From contig JAIOPV010000038.1 in assembly GCA_021413735.1 (NCBI GenBank), positions 1-37,614 of the forward strand: a DNA stretch of 37,614 nucleotides, given 5' to 3'. The notes under the pieces are model-generated. The model did not search any database, was not told the origin of the DNA, and worked only from the letters and a program-made list of their open reading frames with translations. The first letter of the stretch is position 1. Each line of letters begins with the position of its first letter. The position numbers and the translations under genes were made by a program. Origin of the DNA: Planctomycetota bacterium. Lineage in GTDB: Bacteria > Planctomycetota > Planctomycetia > Gemmatales > Gemmataceae. Below are positions 1 to 8,425 of this stretch, one piece after another.

Positions 1-416
1 GGCTTGGGGAGTGCGTTGATGCGTTCCATTCGCTTGATGGCCTCCGCGTAAGCCGCCGCGCCCTGCGACGCAATGTAGTTGATCTCGCCGTCGCCGGAGT
101 TGATCTTCCGGAGGTCGAGAACGACAGCGTGCCCTTCCGCGACGATGTCGGTGAGGCTCTTGTTGTTGCGGAAATCGGCCATGCTGGGCTTCAACTCTTG
201 CCCGACGTGAGTGGCCAGTGTTCGATACTCCGGCCAAACCGACTTCGTCTCCACCTGGCTTGGTGAGGCGTTGCCTGACTGGCCGGGCTGGCTGGGAGGG
301 GCGGTGACGGAAGCGGGCGGTCCGGGTGGTGCGGGTGGCACATCTGCCCCACCGCTGCAACCAGACGCGAATACCGAGGCCAAGGCCATCACCAGGACGA
401 AATGACTACGGTTCAC
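1..416 (-). CDS. Putative lipoprotein, 3' end outside window
   Basis: A GTG start at 416-414 follows a GGAGG ribosome site on the minus strand. The first 20 or so residues are a signal peptide ending in a lipobox-like FASGC, so the mature protein is probably a lipid-anchored exported protein. A Pro/Gly/Ser-rich linker follows (about residues 24-50), then a soluble region containing SVWPEYRTLATHVG and HAVVLDLRKINSG. The reading frame runs off the left edge, so the C-terminus is unknown. I do not recognise the soluble domain. The leader is nearly the same as those of the next two genes (starts at 934 and 1400), which suggests a tandem family of lipoproteins or a copied leader cassette. It is the last of three co-directional genes. 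Confidence 0.65.
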   Translation of the reverse strand, partial: MNRSHFVLVMALASVFASGCSGGADVPPAPPGPPASVTAPPSQPGQSGNASPSQVETKSVWPEYRTLATHVGQELKPSMADFRNNKSLTDIVAEGHAVVLDLRKINSGDGEINYIASQGAAAYAEAIKRMERINALPK

Positions 417-469
417 GATGAGCCTCCGGATGTCGAACTTCGCCGCCTGCAACAAGTCGAGCAAAGCCG

Positions 470-934
470 TCAACGTTGGACGATGCAGCCATTCAGGTAG
501 ATGGCATTACCCTGAAAGAGGTGTAACTCGCTGCTCAGTTGGCCGCGAACCTTGACCGACTCCCCGACTTTGAGCGAGGCAAGAGCCTGCTTGTGCTCGG
601 CGGAGAATTGACAGGCCACGACAGCGGCGGCGTAGTCCTTCACGACCACCTGGATCGCGTAGTGCTCGGCCCTCTTGTCCAACTTCTCTTGAACCGTGAT
701 GCCCTTGATCGTGCCTTGCACGTCGTAGACTCGCCCGATTGGAAGTCGGCTGTCCTTTTGATTCTTGGCTTGAAACAGCTCGTTCAACTCCTTGGCTGTA
801 AGTTCCTTCACGGCTTCCGGAGGAGCCGTTTCAACACTGCGTTGTGCGTTGCTGGGGTGTTGCCCGCCACAGCCCCAACCACACGCCAATGCCGAGGCCA
901 GGGCCACCACCAGGACGGACGGAATGCAGTTCAC
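470..934 (-). CDS. Lipoprotein with OB-fold (tRNA_anti-like) domain
   Basis: The 154-residue product starts at a GTG (934-932) with GGAGG just upstream; a longer frame to 1027 has no ribosome site and would put 31 residues before the signal peptide. The N-terminus (residues 1-22) is hydrophobic and ends in a Cys-rich stretch, ACGWGCGG, typical of a lipoprotein. The C-terminal part matches the tRNA_anti-like OB-fold pattern: a leading LTAKELNELFQ helix, a strand with GRVYDVQGTIKGI, VVACQF, then ALASLKVGESVKVRGQL and a terminal strand with a conserved Cys (YLNGCIVQR). Such proteins are envelope-located and of unknown biochemical role. It lies 22 bp downstream of the 957-1400 gene and is probably cotranscribed with it. 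Confidence 0.72.
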   Translation of the reverse strand: MNCIPSVLVVALASALACGWGCGGQHPSNAQRSVETAPPEAVKELTAKELNELFQAKNQKDSRLPIGRVYDVQGTIKGITVQEKLDKRAEHYAIQVVVKDYAAAVVACQFSAEHKQALASLKVGESVKVRGQLSSELHLFQGNAIYLNGCIVQR

Positions 935-956
935 GACCAGCCTCCAAGCAGAGGGA

Positions 957-1400
957 TTACTTCTTCGGATCCTCGCCGGCCCCCAACCCCTTCTTGACGC
1001 CTTTGATGATGCCGCTGGTTCCCGCACTGCTCATCTCCTCAACCGCCTTTGACGCCTGTTTGGTGAGCGACGTCTCCCCGTGGGATTTCTTGCGGGTCAC
1101 GACAACGTCGTCGGTATTTTTGGGTAACTGATCCGGGCCGCTGGAACGAAGTTCGAGAACGTAGTTGAAGGTGGTTTTCTCGACACGCCAGGTAAGCGGT
1201 TGGCCGTAAGCGTCAACGGCACTCGTCGTGAATTCCGGACCGCCGTCCCACCGATCCGCTTCCGTGTTCAGGACCGACAGGGTTCGTTCCTTTTGTTCCA
1301 AACGTTCTCTCGCTTCCCGCAGTTCTCTCTCGCTGGGGCCGCAGCCACACGCGAATACCGAAGCCACGGCCATCACCAAGACGATCGGAATGCGGTCCAC
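957..1400 (-). CDS. Putative lipoprotein with coiled coil
   Basis: The 147-residue product starts at GTG 1400-1398 behind GAGG, in the same sequence context as the two following genes. The signal peptide contains MAVASVFACGCG, giving a lipidated Cys. Next comes a charged heptad-like helix (EREL, EARERLEQKERTL; about residues 20-40), probably a coiled coil. The following segment has DAYGQPL, a strand, LELRSSGPD and NTDDVV, in the order seen in the C-terminal calcium-site region of GspG-type pseudopilins. This resemblance is by eye and weak. The C-terminus is Lys/Gly-rich. It is the first gene of the minus-strand lipoprotein trio and is divergent from the XRE regulator at 1585. No specific function can be assigned. 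Confidence 0.62.
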   Translation of the reverse strand: MDRIPIVLVMAVASVFACGCGPSERELREARERLEQKERTLSVLNTEADRWDGGPEFTTSAVDAYGQPLTWRVEKTTFNYVLELRSSGPDQLPKNTDDVVVTRKKSHGETSLTKQASKAVEEMSSAGTSGIIKGVKKGLGAGEDPKK

Positions 1401-1521
1401 GATGAGCCTCCAGGTGTCGGACTCCGCCGCTCCACGCAAAAGCACCCGTGCGCAGCTCCGGCCGCGACTTCATGTCAGGGTGAAGTGAGGGTTAAACCGA
1501 CAATCATGTAAATATCTATGA

Positions 1522-1533
1522 CAAGTATACTTG
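1522..1533. promoter_or_regulatory. Perfect 12-bp palindrome, candidate operator
   Basis: CAAGTATACTTG is its own reverse complement and sits in the divergent intergenic region, about 50 bp before the XRE gene and 120 bp before the lipoprotein trio. XRE-family dimers commonly bind short palindromes, so autoregulation or control of the divergent lipoproteins is plausible. The AT-rich surroundings (AAATATCTATG) also look promoter-like. The assignment is inferred from position only. Confidence 0.4.
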
Positions 1534-1584
1534 GTAGACCGGGCGTGTGAACTCGATTTTGCTGAATCTTTTCAGCGGAATCGA

Positions 1585-1830
1585 ATGCCCGAACCACTGC
1601 CGGTTTTGTTCGGTCGCGTGATCCGCCAGCGGCGGGAAGCGATTGCGATGTCGCAGGAAACGCTTGGCGCGCAGACGGAACTGTCGCGAAACTACATCGG
1701 GATGATCGAACGCGGAGAAACGAACCCCACCCTACTGGTGCTGAAATCCCTCTCGGTCGCTCTTCAGACCAGTATGTCCGCGTTGATGAGTGACCTCGAA
1801 GCTGCCCTCGATCCACCCGCTGCCTCGTGA
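1585..1830 (+). CDS. XRE-family helix-turn-helix regulator
   Basis: The 81-residue protein is almost entirely one HTH_3/XRE domain. Its helices run from FGRVIRQRREAIAMSQETLG through the recognition region ELSRNYIGMIERGETNPTL to VLKSLSVALQTSMSALM. This is the canonical order Q-x3-A/G-x3-G/L-S-x3-I-x3-E-x-G-x3-P-x3. The frame is open upstream to a TTG at 1531, but ATG 1585 gives a domain of normal length; a weak GCGGAA lies before it. No ligand or dimerisation domain is present. It is divergent from the lipoproteins and upstream of the TolC relic. It is a DNA-binding regulator, probably autoregulatory via the palindrome at 1522; its targets are unknown. Confidence 0.85.
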   Translation: MPEPLPVLFGRVIRQRREAIAMSQETLGAQTELSRNYIGMIERGETNPTLLVLKSLSVALQTSMSALMSDLEAALDPPAAS

Positions 1831-2038
1831 TGTAGAGCGTTCAGCCTGTCGCGGAACCGTCAGTCATGATGGTTGATGGCTGGGCTGCGTCGCAGGCGTT
1901 CGGCTCGTTGAGCGTCCCGCACCCACTCGCACTTGAATTTGGTTCCAAGAAAACCGTCTGGAACTCACTTTCCCTGGATTGGGAGCTCTGATTTTCCCGA
2001 TGTAAGCGATGACCCGATACTCGGGAATTGTTTTCTCG

Positions 2039-2436
2039 ATGAATTTGTTCAAGGCTGGAATCGCGACTCTCTCTGCTACGGTCTGTCTGACCGTATGCGG
2101 GTGCGTCGCGTCTCCCGGTCAAGCGTTTCGGAGTGGCTTCACTCAAATCGAGCGGATTCCGATCCAGCCAAGAAAATACAAGCGATTTCGACACAGCCTC
2201 CCGTGATCTCGGCCGCTCATCGGGAAATCGCACCGACTGCTCCACCACCTCGGTTAGCAGTGCCCGTTCACGCCAACCATCCATTCGGCGGCGTGACTGC
2301 ACACTGCACTGAATGCCGAAGTTGTCGTTCGGATTGTGCTGGAACGCAACCCAACACTCGACCAGATGCGTGCCACGGCTGCTGCCGTTGCCGCCCGTTT
2401 CCCACAGCTTCCATCGCTTGACGATCCCAACCTCGT
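2039..2436 (+). pseudogene. Degenerate N-terminal relic of a TolC-family gene
   Basis: An ATG at 2039 opens a lipoprotein-type signal (SATVCLTVCGC) resembling that of the intact TolC gene at 2625 (ATVVCLTACGC). The frame is lost near 2206. A stretch in the next frame (PPVISAAHREIAP, about 2204-2300) matches STVVPAGHREASS of the intact gene. The original frame resumes at 2318 with VVVRIVLERNPTLDQMRATA and SLDDPNLVFT, then a TGA. These match VVRVVFERNPTLDQM and SLDDPNFAFT of the downstream protein in the same order. It is therefore a frameshifted tandem partial copy holding only about the first 130 codons, and is not expected to be functional. Confidence 0.8.
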
Positions 2437-2465
2437 GTTTACCTGATTACCAGCACTGAACTTTT

Positions 2466-2510
2466 CGTTCACGATAGCAATATTGAGCAGGAAGGTTGCC
2501 ATCGTGAACG
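2466..2510. repeat. 15-bp inverted repeat / hairpin before TolC gene
   Basis: The left arm 2466-2480 (CGTTCACGATAGCAA) pairs with the right arm 2496-2510 (TTGCCATCGTGAACG) with one mismatch and a 15-nt loop. It lies between the end of the TolC relic and the ATG at 2625. No T-run follows directly, so it is not a classic intrinsic terminator. It could be an operator, an RNA leader hairpin, or the scar of a small element that broke the relic. Confidence 0.6.
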
Positions 2511-2624
2511 AGCCGCGATCCAACCAATATTCTGCGAATTGTCCAGGCGTTGAGTTTTTCGTGATGGGAGGGTGCCGATTGTTCCGATTTAGCCGAAAAC
2601 ACCGGCCCATCGGAGCCCGAGTCA

Positions 2625-4124
2625 ATGACTGCATCCCATGTCAGGCTCGTGACACTCGCCACGGTGGTGTGCCTGACCGCATGCGGGTGTGCCGGATGGA
2701 CCGGCAGGCCTGGGTCGCCCAGTGTGGCTCAGGTGCCCGGCGCACGCTCGGTCCAACAGGCCCATGCGGCGGAGCCCACGCCCCGCTCCACCGTGGTTCC
2801 TGCCGGGCACCGTGAGGCGTCGTCTGCCGTTCAGACATCTCCAGCAGTCGCTGCTCTGGCGCCCAATCCTCTCGAAGGTCACCCCACCCTCAGTGCGGAT
2901 GACGTCGTTCGGGTGGTTTTCGAACGAAACCCGACCCTCGACCAAATGCGAGCCACAGCGGCGGCGGTGGTGGCCCGGTATCCGCAGGTCACCTCGCTCG
3001 ACGATCCCAACTTCGCCTTCACGACTGCGCCGGGGTCGATCGGGTCGCCGAACGTCGATTACGCTGCTCGGGTCGAGGTCAGCCAAAAATTCTTGTACCC
3101 CGGCAAGCGGGGTCTCAAGGGGGCTGTCGTGCGAGCTGAGGCGTTCGCGGCCGGTGCAGATATCGATGAGGCTCGCCTAGAACTCATGGAAGCCGCGGCG
3201 TCGGCACTCGCGGACTACTACCTGGCAACTAAGGCCCAGGATGTCGTGGTCGAGAATCGCGATCTGCTCAAGGAGCTCCGCCAGGCCGCGGAGTCCCGAT
3301 ACAAGGTCGGCCAGGGACCACAGCAGGACATGCTCCAGGCCGACGTCGAGATCGCCCGACTGGAGGAGAGGTCGGTGTCGCTGAGGCGGGCGAAGTTGGT
3401 GGCAGTGGCCCGGCTCAACACACTCATGCACTTGCCCCCCGATAGTCCGCTCCCACCGCCTGCGGACGTCAAGGCCGGGAATCCACTTCCAGACGTCAAC
3501 GCCATGCGAGAGCGAGCCGTCGCCAGCCGTCCGGAGTTGCGGGCCGCTGCTGCACGAGTTGCCGCTGAGGAAGCTGCTCTCGCCCTAGCGATCAAGGAAT
3601 ATTATCCCGACATCGAGGTCATGGGGGCATACGACGGCTTCTGGCAAGGTGCCGGCGGCCGTCCACTTCAGTGGCAACTCGGTGCCCGGGTGAATCTACC
3701 GGTACGGTACACGCGACGTGGCGGAGCGGCAGACGAAGCGCGGGCGAAGGTTGCCCAGCGACGGGCAGAACTCTCCCGCAACATCGACCGAGTCAACTTT
3801 GAGGTGCAGGAGGCGTTCGAGCAGTTGCGGGAGAGCGAGGAGGTGGTTCGCCTTTATGAAGAGCGGATCCTGAAAGCCGCCGATGCAAACGTGAAGGAAG
3901 CTCAAGCGGGGTATGCCGCCACGAAGATCCCGTTCTTGAACCTGGTCGAGGCCCAACGCAACCGGGTCATGCTCAAGGACCGGTACTTCGAGGCGATGGC
4001 TGAGACGGTCCGCCGCCGAGCAGCGATTGTAAAGGCCATCGGCGGCTCCGACCAACTCACACCGGGGGGCCAGCCGCTCCCTTCTCCTCGCTTGATGTCG
4101 GAGCCACGACCTCCGACCCCGTAG
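2625..4124 (+). CDS. TolC-family outer-membrane efflux lipoprotein
   Basis: The 499-residue protein begins with a lipoprotein signal (LTAC, Cys20), followed by a Pro/Ala-rich linker to about residue 85. Two outer-membrane efflux repeats follow (about 95-290 and 300-480), with the long amphipathic helices typical of CusC/CzcC/TolC, for example DQMRATAAAVVARYPQV, LEERSVSLRRAKLVAVARL and a YAATKIPFLNLVEAQRNRV segment near the end. GGAG lies about 10 nt before the ATG. The role is the outer-membrane duct of a tripartite RND pump, carrying metal ions from the periplasm out of the cell. It is convergent with the CusA-like gene, and its last 68 bp overlap that gene's 3' end. It is the only intact TolC gene in the window; the copies at 2039 and 28163 are broken, so it may serve several pumps. 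Confidence 0.93.
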   Translation: MTASHVRLVTLATVVCLTACGCAGWTGRPGSPSVAQVPGARSVQQAHAAEPTPRSTVVPAGHREASSAVQTSPAVAALAPNPLEGHPTLSADDVVRVVFERNPTLDQMRATAAAVVARYPQVTSLDDPNFAFTTAPGSIGSPNVDYAARVEVSQKFLYPGKRGLKGAVVRAEAFAAGADIDEARLELMEAAASALADYYLATKAQDVVVENRDLLKELRQAAESRYKVGQGPQQDMLQADVEIARLEERSVSLRRAKLVAVARLNTLMHLPPDSPLPPPADVKAGNPLPDVNAMRERAVASRPELRAAAARVAAEEAALALAIKEYYPDIEVMGAYDGFWQGAGGRPLQWQLGARVNLPVRYTRRGGAADEARAKVAQRRAELSRNIDRVNFEVQEAFEQLRESEEVVRLYEERILKAADANVKEAQAGYAATKIPFLNLVEAQRNRVMLKDRYFEAMAETVRRRAAIVKAIGGSDQLTPGGQPLPSPRLMSEPRPPTP

Positions 4125-7100
4125 GTGTTAGGTTGCGGCGGAGTTTCCACTCCATGACCAGGCAGTACAGGCACGGGGCGGTCAGGAACGTGATGAGTTG
4201 TACCGCCATTCCGCCAACGCTGGGGATCGCCATCGGCTGCATCACATCCGAACCACGTCCGTAGGTCAGGAACAACGGCATTAGGCCGACCACCGTGGTC
4301 GCGGTGCTCATCAGGAGCGGGCGAATGCGGGAAATCGTTCCCTCGACCACCAACACCTGGAGCGCCGCAACGTCCGTTGGCTTCTCCTCGGCGTTACGGT
4401 CTTCCAGGTGGCTGAGGATCACCACGCTCGCGTCGTCAGCCACGCCGAACAGTGCGATGAACCCAACCCAGACAGCCACGCTCAGATTCGACCCGAACCA
4501 AAAAAGCATAACGAACCCCCCCGACGCACTGACCATGATGCCGAAGAATACAACCAGCGCCAGCCACCACTTTCCCAGCCCGAGGCCGAGCATGATGAAC
4601 ATGGTCAACAGAACCAAGGGCACGACAATCGAGAGTCGCTCCATTGCACGCTGCTGATTCTCGAACTGCCCGGCCCACTTCCAGTAGTAACCCGGCGGGA
4701 GGACGAGTGTCGCCTCCTCGTGCCGACCAGCCGCGACCAAATCGTCGCTCTTCCGCTTCTCCTCTTGCAGCAGCCGTTCAGCATCCTCCACCACGCCGAC
4801 TTCATCGCGGTCGCGGGTGTTCATCGTGACGTAGCCCACGAGTAACCCGCTCTCGCTCTTCAGTTCTTGAGGGCCGATGACGTAACGGATCTTCGCCACC
4901 TGGCCGATCGGAACGTGGCTGCCCGTCGAAGTGGGCACGAGCACACGTTCGAGGTCGTCGAACCGCTCCCGAAGTTCACGCGGGTAGCGAACGCGGATTG
5001 GGTAGCGTTCCCGACCCTCAACCGAGGTCGTGAGGTTTTCCCCGCCGATGGCGATCTCAATGACGTCCTGCACGTCCCGGACGTTCACGCCGTAACGGGC
5101 GATCGCCACGCGGTCGATCTCGTATCGGATATAGGGCTTCCCGACGATCCGGTCGGCGACCACGTCCGTCGCGCCGGGCACCCGCCTGAGGATCTTCTCG
5201 ATCTGGAGGCCAACTTGCTCGATCTGTTTGGGGTCGGAGCCGAACACCTTCACACCCATCATCGCCCGGAATCCGCTCTGGAGCATTACGATCCGGGTCT
5301 GGATCGGCTGCAACCACGTCGGCAACACCCCGGGGACGGCTGTCTTCGCCTGGAGTTCGGCGAGGATTTCCTTCTTCGTGATCCGCCGCTTGCCACCCTT
5401 GCCGTCATCCACCTTTCGCCACTCGGACTCCGGTTTCAGCAGGATGATCGTCTCGATCATGCTGATCGGGGCTGGGTCCAGTGCCGATTCCGCCCGACCG
5501 ATCTTACCAACCACGCTGGCCACCTCTGGCACTTCGCGAATGGCAACGTTTTGCCGGGCGATCACCTCCTGAGCCTGTGTCAGTGACGCCGACGGGAGTA
5601 ACGACGGCATGGACAGAATCGACCCTTCGTCAAGTGGTGGCATGAACTCCCGACCGATTCCAGGGAACGTTCGTCGCAGGCGTTCCCAGGCGGGCGACCC
5701 CGCAGGGTCGAGACCGATCATTCGGAGGCCACCCTGAACGGGTGACGCGACGCGCGCGAACCCGAGCCAGATGGTCATCCCAAGGACGATGAGCGAGACA
5801 GGAAGACTCAGGAACACGAGCTTGTGGTTCACCACGAACCGGAGAAGTGGTCGGAAGACGGCGGTGATCGCCCGCCCGACCGGGTTTTCCTCCAAGCTGG
5901 TGATGCGTTCCCGTCCAATCCGATAAACCGTCGCAGCGATCATCAGGCCCACACCAATTGCGGTTGGCCATCCGCTCCACTGCCGACCTGCCCCGAAATT
6001 TGAGTCCAGCACAAAGTATGTCACCCCCATCGACGCAGCCCCGGCCGCCAGCCCAACGAAGAGCGACCGACGACGAGACCACCGGGACTCCGTCAGCAAG
6101 TAGTAACAGAGGACCGGAACCAGCGTGAGGGCCAGGATGATGGACGCAGATATGGCGAACGTCTTGGTATACGCGAGCGGCTTGAAGAGCTTCCCCTCGG
6201 CCCCCATCAGCGCGAATACCGGGATGAACGCGACGAGGGTGTTCGATACTGCGGTCACCATTGGCCGGCCGACCTCGACGGCGGCCTCGTAAATCACCTC
6301 CCGTCGGGGTCGGAGCGGCTCAGCCGCCAGCCGACGGTAGATGTTCTCGGTCATCAGAATACCCATGTCGCTCACATCACCGATGGCGATGGCGATCCCG
6401 GCCAGCGACATGATGTTGCTGTCCACCCCCAGGAGGTACATGACGACGAAACTCATTGCGACGGACAGCGGCAGAGTCGGGAGGATAGTCAACGAACTAC
6501 GGACGTGCAGCAGAAAGATCAGAACCACGATGGCGACCGCGATTCCCTCCTCGGTCAGAGCCTCTGTGAGTGTGGCAATCGTCTCGTTGACGATCACCGT
6601 CCGGTCGTAGAACGAGGTGACCTTCACCGGCACCTGTCGGCCATCCGTCAGCGTCACTCTCAAGCCCGGTTCAATCTCCGCGATCTTCGCCTTCACACGC
6701 TCGATCACACGCAGCGGGTTCTCACCGTATCGCATAACCACCGCCCCGCCGACCGCCTCGCGACCCGCGTTGTCGAGGGCACCTCGACGGAACTCCGGTC
6801 CGAGCGTCACCGTTGCCACATTCTTGACGAAGATCGGTGTCCCGCCTTCCTGGCGGATAACAACGTTCTCCACATCCTGCACGTTTTTGACGAAACCGAC
6901 GCCGCGGATGAAGAACTCGAAGCCGTTGTTCTCGACGGCCTTCGCTCCGACGTCGATGTTGCTTTTGCGGATGGCCTCGTACACCTCCGGCAAGCCGACT
7001 CGATGGGCGTGGAGTTTGTTCGGGTCCACGTCCACCTGATACTGCTTGACGTGCCCGCCGATGCTCGCGACCTCGGAGACGCCTTCGACCGACTGGAGTT

Positions 7101-7593
7101 GGTAGCGGACGTACCAGTCCTGAAGGGATCGGAGTTGAGCGAGGTCGGCCCCGTTGGCGTCCAGCGTGTACCAGAATACCTGGCCCAACGCCGTGGCGTC
7201 CGGGCCGAGTGCGGGTGTCACCCCCGCAGGGAGTTTCGCCGCCACGCCGCTCATCCGCTCCAGAACTCGGGACCGCGCCCAGTAGTAGTCGGCGTCGTCA
7301 CGGAAAACGACGAAGACCATCGAGAATCCGAAACCCGACATGGACCGGATCGTCTTTACCCCGGGCGTGCCCTGAAGGCTGACGGTAAGCGGGTAGGTAA
7401 CCTGGTTCTCGATGTCCTCGGGGGATCGGCCTGGCCAGTCGGCAAAGACGATGACTTGCTTCTCCCCGATGTCGGGGACGGCATCGACGGGCGTCTCATT
7501 GAGGCAGTAGGACCCGGCCACGACCGACACGACGGCGATCAGGAGGACAAGGAAGCGGTTGTCCAAACACCAACCAATAACCGCTGCGACCAT
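4057..7593 (-). CDS. Heavy-metal RND efflux pump, CusA-like
   Basis: This 1178-residue inner-membrane proton-driven transporter opens with MVAAVIGWCLDNRFLVLL and the HME-RND signature TPVDAVPDIGE...DWPGRSPEDIENQV (residues 34-65). TM4 reads IAIGDVSDMGILMTEN (about 402-417), keeping the charged Asp and Glu of CusA-type pumps. A Met equivalent to the CusA porter Met is seen in ILSMPS (M662), and a Met-rich MLQSGFRAMM follows later. This suggests Cu(I)/Ag(I), but substrate is not proven. It is longer than CusA (about 1050) because of extra hydrophobic segments around 509-560 between the two halves. It is the last gene of the operon with the adaptor (8426-9961) and SLOG-YHS gene, 41 bp after the latter. 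It overlaps the convergent TolC gene by 68 bp. Confidence 0.93.
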   Translation of the reverse strand: MVAAVIGWCLDNRFLVLLIAVVSVVAGSYCLNETPVDAVPDIGEKQVIVFADWPGRSPEDIENQVTYPLTVSLQGTPGVKTIRSMSGFGFSMVFVVFRDDADYYWARSRVLERMSGVAAKLPAGVTPALGPDATALGQVFWYTLDANGADLAQLRSLQDWYVRYQLQSVEGVSEVASIGGHVKQYQVDVDPNKLHAHRVGLPEVYEAIRKSNIDVGAKAVENNGFEFFIRGVGFVKNVQDVENVVIRQEGGTPIFVKNVATVTLGPEFRRGALDNAGREAVGGAVVMRYGENPLRVIERVKAKIAEIEPGLRVTLTDGRQVPVKVTSFYDRTVIVNETIATLTEALTEEGIAVAIVVLIFLLHVRSSLTILPTLPLSVAMSFVVMYLLGVDSNIMSLAGIAIAIGDVSDMGILMTENIYRRLAAEPLRPRREVIYEAAVEVGRPMVTAVSNTLVAFIPVFALMGAEGKLFKPLAYTKTFAISASIILALTLVPVLCYYLLTESRWSRRRSLFVGLAAGAASMGVTYFVLDSNFGAGRQWSGWPTAIGVGLMIAATVYRIGRERITSLEENPVGRAITAVFRPLLRFVVNHKLVFLSLPVSLIVLGMTIWLGFARVASPVQGGLRMIGLDPAGSPAWERLRRTFPGIGREFMPPLDEGSILSMPSLLPSASLTQAQEVIARQNVAIREVPEVASVVGKIGRAESALDPAPISMIETIILLKPESEWRKVDDGKGGKRRITKKEILAELQAKTAVPGVLPTWLQPIQTRIVMLQSGFRAMMGVKVFGSDPKQIEQVGLQIEKILRRVPGATDVVADRIVGKPYIRYEIDRVAIARYGVNVRDVQDVIEIAIGGENLTTSVEGRERYPIRVRYPRELRERFDDLERVLVPTSTGSHVPIGQVAKIRYVIGPQELKSESGLLVGYVTMNTRDRDEVGVVEDAERLLQEEKRKSDDLVAAGRHEEATLVLPPGYYWKWAGQFENQQRAMERLSIVVPLVLLTMFIMLGLGLGKWWLALVVFFGIMVSASGGFVMLFWFGSNLSVAVWVGFIALFGVADDASVVILSHLEDRNAEEKPTDVAALQVLVVEGTISRIRPLLMSTATTVVGLMPLFLTYGRGSDVMQPMAIPSVGGMAVQLITFLTAPCLYCLVMEWKLRRNLTPTGSEVVAPTSSEEKGAAGPPV

Positions 7594-7634
7594 GACCTTC
7601 TCCTATCGACCGTGGGCCGACTCAAACCCGAAGT

Positions 7635-8396
7635 TTAGACGCTTGATGCTGGTGGTAGTGCGTCGAACCGTTCAGCACACGCTCGCGAGCAGAACCAAAA
7701 GCGGTTACCGTTCCGAACCCGCTCGGCGGGGGCAGCACGGGGCAATAGCCGCATTCCGCAGATGGGATCGTTGACCACTGACTCGGCAGCTACGGCAGGG
7801 TCCGGGGATGGGTGGGGCGTGGCATAGAGTCGCAGCAACTCCGCAACGAGTCGGTCCGGATCGTCATCGTAGACGACTCGCGCCCCAGTATCCTTGGCGC
7901 ATGCGGCGAGGATGTCGGCGACCATGGCGCTGATCCCGCCCATTCCAGTGAGAACTCCAATGAGTTTTCCTTCGTCGTACGCGATTGCCAGTTCGCCGAG
8001 TGTGCCACTCCGGCCACCGACGATCACCACAATGTCTGAAGTGCGGATGTTGATGACTTCACGGCCCATCAACCCACTACCGGTGTACACCAGCACGTCG
8101 TGGAAGGCGGTCGGCGAGGCGTACTTGCCGATGTGTTCTTCCAGGCCCATCGCCGGCGAAATGCCGATCACAAGCCCGCCCGCGTGTTTCGCTCCGCACG
8201 ACGCAGCGAGTGGAAAACCTGAACAGGCTCCAGTGACGAGGACACAACCTCGGCTCGCGACGGCACTGCCAAGGACGTGGGCCTTCTCCATGTGATCGGC
8301 GAGGACGATATCGGACGCACCACCCATCACACCGACCTTGATCGCCATCCCGGCTGGGCCGACCGGTGTTGTCGGGGCGGGTGAGTTCGGGTTCAT
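7635..8396 (-). CDS. SLOG/LOG-family (TIGR00725-like) protein fused to YHS domain
   Basis: The 253-residue protein has two parts. Residues about 17-190 form a Rossmann-like SLOG domain: VGVMGGASD at the start, VLVTGACSGFP, GLVIGISPA, then DIVVIVGGRSGTLGELAIAYDEGK, the GGxGTxxE signature of lysine-decarboxylase-like/LOG proteins. Residues 210-253 form a YHS domain with DPICGM, FWFCSRAC and ERF, giving Cys213, Cys236 and Cys240 as likely metal ligands. ATG 8396 has GAGG five bases upstream; an in-frame GTG lies at 8402. It sits between the adaptor and the CusA-like gene of one operon. The YHS tail implies metal binding, and the SLOG domain implies nucleotide or cofactor binding. The joint function is unknown; no signal peptide is visible, so it is probably cytosolic. 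Confidence 0.85.
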   Translation of the reverse strand: MNPNSPAPTTPVGPAGMAIKVGVMGGASDIVLADHMEKAHVLGSAVASRGCVLVTGACSGFPLAASCGAKHAGGLVIGISPAMGLEEHIGKYASPTAFHDVLVYTGSGLMGREVINIRTSDIVVIVGGRSGTLGELAIAYDEGKLIGVLTGMGGISAMVADILAACAKDTGARVVYDDDPDRLVAELLRLYATPHPSPDPAVAAESVVNDPICGMRLLPRAAPAERVRNGNRFWFCSRACAERFDALPPASSV

Positions 8397-8425
8397 GTTC
8401 ACCTCGCGGTAGAGCCGTTGGCCGA

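Noticed and set aside
6505-7638. Plus-strand open frame of 377 codons
   Set aside because: It is antisense to the CusA-like gene, His/Arg/Asp-rich in the manner of a GC-rich shadow frame, and has no family motif or ribosome site.
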